NCBI GenBank assembly: GCA_003693905.1
Contig: RFLL01000142.1
Location: 1 to 6,850, forward strand
Direction: 5' to 3'
DNA from: Alphaproteobacteria bacterium
GTDB taxonomy: Bacteria; Pseudomonadota; Alphaproteobacteria; Kiloniellales; J153
DNA: 6,850 nt
Part shown: piece by piece, positions 5,842 to 6,850 of the stretch
Layout of the letters: each line of letters opens with the position of its first letter
Position numbering within the stretch: position 1 is the first letter of the stretch
Made by a program: the position numbers and the translations under genes
Notes under the pieces: generated by a model
What the model was told of the DNA's origin: nothing
The model's database searches: none
The model's input: only the letters and a program-made list of their open reading frames with translations

Positions 5842-6737
5842 TGCGCCGGCGCCGCAACGACGTTCCCCTGGACCGCGACCCTTCGGGCCGCCATCTGCCG
5901 TGGCTGGTTGCGATCATGGTCTATCTCGCAACCCTGGCGCTGGTCTGTGCGGTGGAATTGAGCCGGGTCGCGGTGCGGTGGGACACCGGACTGTCCGGGC
6001 GACTGACGATACAGATCCCGCCTCCGAACGACGATGAGGCAACGAAACCGCCGGGTGGTCAGGGCGCGCTCGAGCGCGTCATCGCGCTGCTGCTGGCAAC
6101 TCCCGGGATCATCAGCGCCGAAGTCCTGGAGCCGGACGAGATCGCACGCCTGCTGGAGCCGTGGCTGGGCGCGGCGGCGCGCAGCGCCGATCTGCCCATG
6201 CCGACTCTGATCGCCGTTACCGTCGATCGCAACTCGCCGCCCGATCTGGCCCGGCTGGGACGCGAGATCACGGCCGTCGCGCCGGGAGCGAGCATCGACG
6301 ACCATCAGGCCTGGCTCGGCCGTCTGCGCGCCATCGTGCGTTCGATCGGTGCGGTGGCGCTGCTGGTTGTCGGGCTGGTCACGCTCAGCGCCGTGACCAT
6401 CGTCGTCTTCGCCACCCGGATGGGCCTGTCGGTCCACAGCGAGGTCATCGAGCTGCTGCATCTGATCGGCGCGCTTGATTCCTATGTCGCGCGACAGTTC
6501 CAGTCTCACGTTCTTTCTCTGGCGCTGCGCGGCGGCGTGTTCGGCCTGTTGATGGCGGTATTGACGATCTTTGCCGTGTGGAGCGTTTTTGACGGCCGCT
6601 TCGAGGCTCTGGGCGCGCTCGTGCGGGCGCGGGGGCTGGAGGTCGCTGCCGTGGCCGTTCTGCCGCTGGCCATCGCCTTCATCGCGATGATGACCGCGCG
6701 CTGGACCGTGCTGCGCACCCTTGGCCGGATGCCATAG
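5841..6737 (+). CDS. ftsX: Cell-division membrane protein FtsX
   Basis: FtsX is the membrane partner of FtsE and transmits ATP-driven changes to periplasmic cell-wall hydrolases or their activators. The product has 298 residues, with a basic cytoplasmic N-terminus (MRRRRND) and helix 1 at about 20-40. A periplasmic loop follows at about 41-168, then helix 2 (about 169-191), helix 3 (about 225-250) and helix 4 (about 267-287). The conserved cytoplasmic segment ELLHLIGALDSYVARQF (about 204-220), the FtsE-contacting region typical of the family, lies between helices 2 and 3. The ATG at 5841 overlaps the ftsE stop (TGATG), and AAGGGGAG (5824-5831) is a good Shine-Dalgarno 9 bases upstream. The frame remains open far upstream across ftsE, but that part is a composition artefact. 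It is followed after 13 bases by another gene start. Confidence 0.95.
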   Translation: MRRRRNDVPLDRDPSGRHLPWLVAIMVYLATLALVCAVELSRVAVRWDTGLSGRLTIQIPPPNDDEATKPPGGQGALERVIALLLATPGIISAEVLEPDEIARLLEPWLGAAARSADLPMPTLIAVTVDRNSPPDLARLGREITAVAPGASIDDHQAWLGRLRAIVRSIGAVALLVVGLVTLSAVTIVVFATRMGLSVHSEVIELLHLIGALDSYVARQFQSHVLSLALRGGVFGLLMAVLTIFAVWSVFDGRFEALGALVRARGLEVAAVAVLPLAIAFIAMMTARWTVLRTLGRMP

Positions 6738-6750
6738 ACGGCCGCGCCCC

Positions 6751-6850
6751 ATGCGGATCTTTCACAAACGAGCCTTCGCCCCCCGCGTCCGCCGGCACCG
6801 GGCGGCGCGCCTCGCCGTCGTCGGCGCCGCGCTCGGTGCCACGGCGTGGC
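6751..6850 (+). CDS. Start of a downstream gene, 3' partial; possibly a YdcF-like membrane protein
   Basis: An ATG 13 bases after the ftsX stop opens a frame that stays open to the window edge (33 codons). It reads MRIFHKRAFAPRVRRHRA and then turns hydrophobic (RLAVVGAALGATAW), which fits a basic cytoplasmic N-terminus leading into a membrane helix. The short gap suggests co-transcription with ftsEX. In many alphaproteobacteria a YdcF/DUF218 protein follows ftsX, so that is the best guess, but no diagnostic motif is visible in this fragment. No clear Shine-Dalgarno was seen, and the start could differ. Confidence 0.45.
   Translation, partial: MRIFHKRAFAPRVRRHRAARLAVVGAALGATAW

Noticed and set aside
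5673..6752. 359-codon open frame on the minus strand
   Set aside because: It is antisense to the end of ftsE and all of ftsX. The translation is low-complexity, rich in Arg, Gln and His, with no membrane segment or motif.

Overview
The window looks like chromosomal DNA of an alphaproteobacterium, most likely a member of the Rhodospirillales or a relative. The genes are GC-rich (high G/C at third codon positions). The gene content is also alphaproteobacterial: a TIGR02302/DUF4175-type membrane protein, a DUF2336 protein, an MJ0042-type zinc-ribbon/DUF3426 membrane protein and the division ABC transporter ftsE-ftsX. No rRNA, tRNA, CRISPR array, transposase, integrase or phage gene was seen.

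Layout from left to right. (1) Bases 1-2124, plus strand: the C-terminal ~707 residues of a TIGR02302-family protein whose start lies upstream of the window. (2) Bases 2125-2172: a short convergent junction holding alternative stem-loops. (3) Bases 2173-2568, minus strand: a 131-residue stand-alone receiver-domain response regulator. (4) Bases 2569-2861: a divergent control region. It has a strong hairpin near the regulator start, an 11-bp tandem repeat resembling a CtrA box, and a 100-base stretch that is 75 percent A+T and carries a second CtrA-like box and promoter-like hexamers. (5) Bases 2862-4028, plus strand: a DUF2336 protein. (6) Bases 4029-4076: a convergent junction with a small GC hairpin. 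(7) Bases 4077-4974, minus strand: a zinc-ribbon/DUF3426 gene that is complete in content but split between two frames by a one-base shift near 4605-4640. (8) Bases 4975-5142: a divergent control region. (9) Bases 5143-6737, plus strand: ftsE and ftsX, overlapping by one base. (10) Bases 6751-6850: the start of another gene, cut by the window edge.

FtsE (cytoplasmic ATPase) and FtsX (membrane subunit) form the divisome complex that couples ATP hydrolysis to peptidoglycan remodelling. From general knowledge, the TIGR02302 gene, the zinc-ribbon gene and ftsEX tend to lie close together in alphaproteobacteria. The response regulator/DUF2336 pair sits between them here as a divergently transcribed unit with its own AT-rich control region.

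I do not see an unmistakable new system. The points most worth a second look are the frameshifted zinc-ribbon gene, the two CtrA-like boxes in the divergent region, and the proximity of a large, probably extracytoplasmic, helix-rich protein to ftsEX. Much of the window is open in several frames because of GC skew at codon position 3, so long antisense ORFs were discounted.
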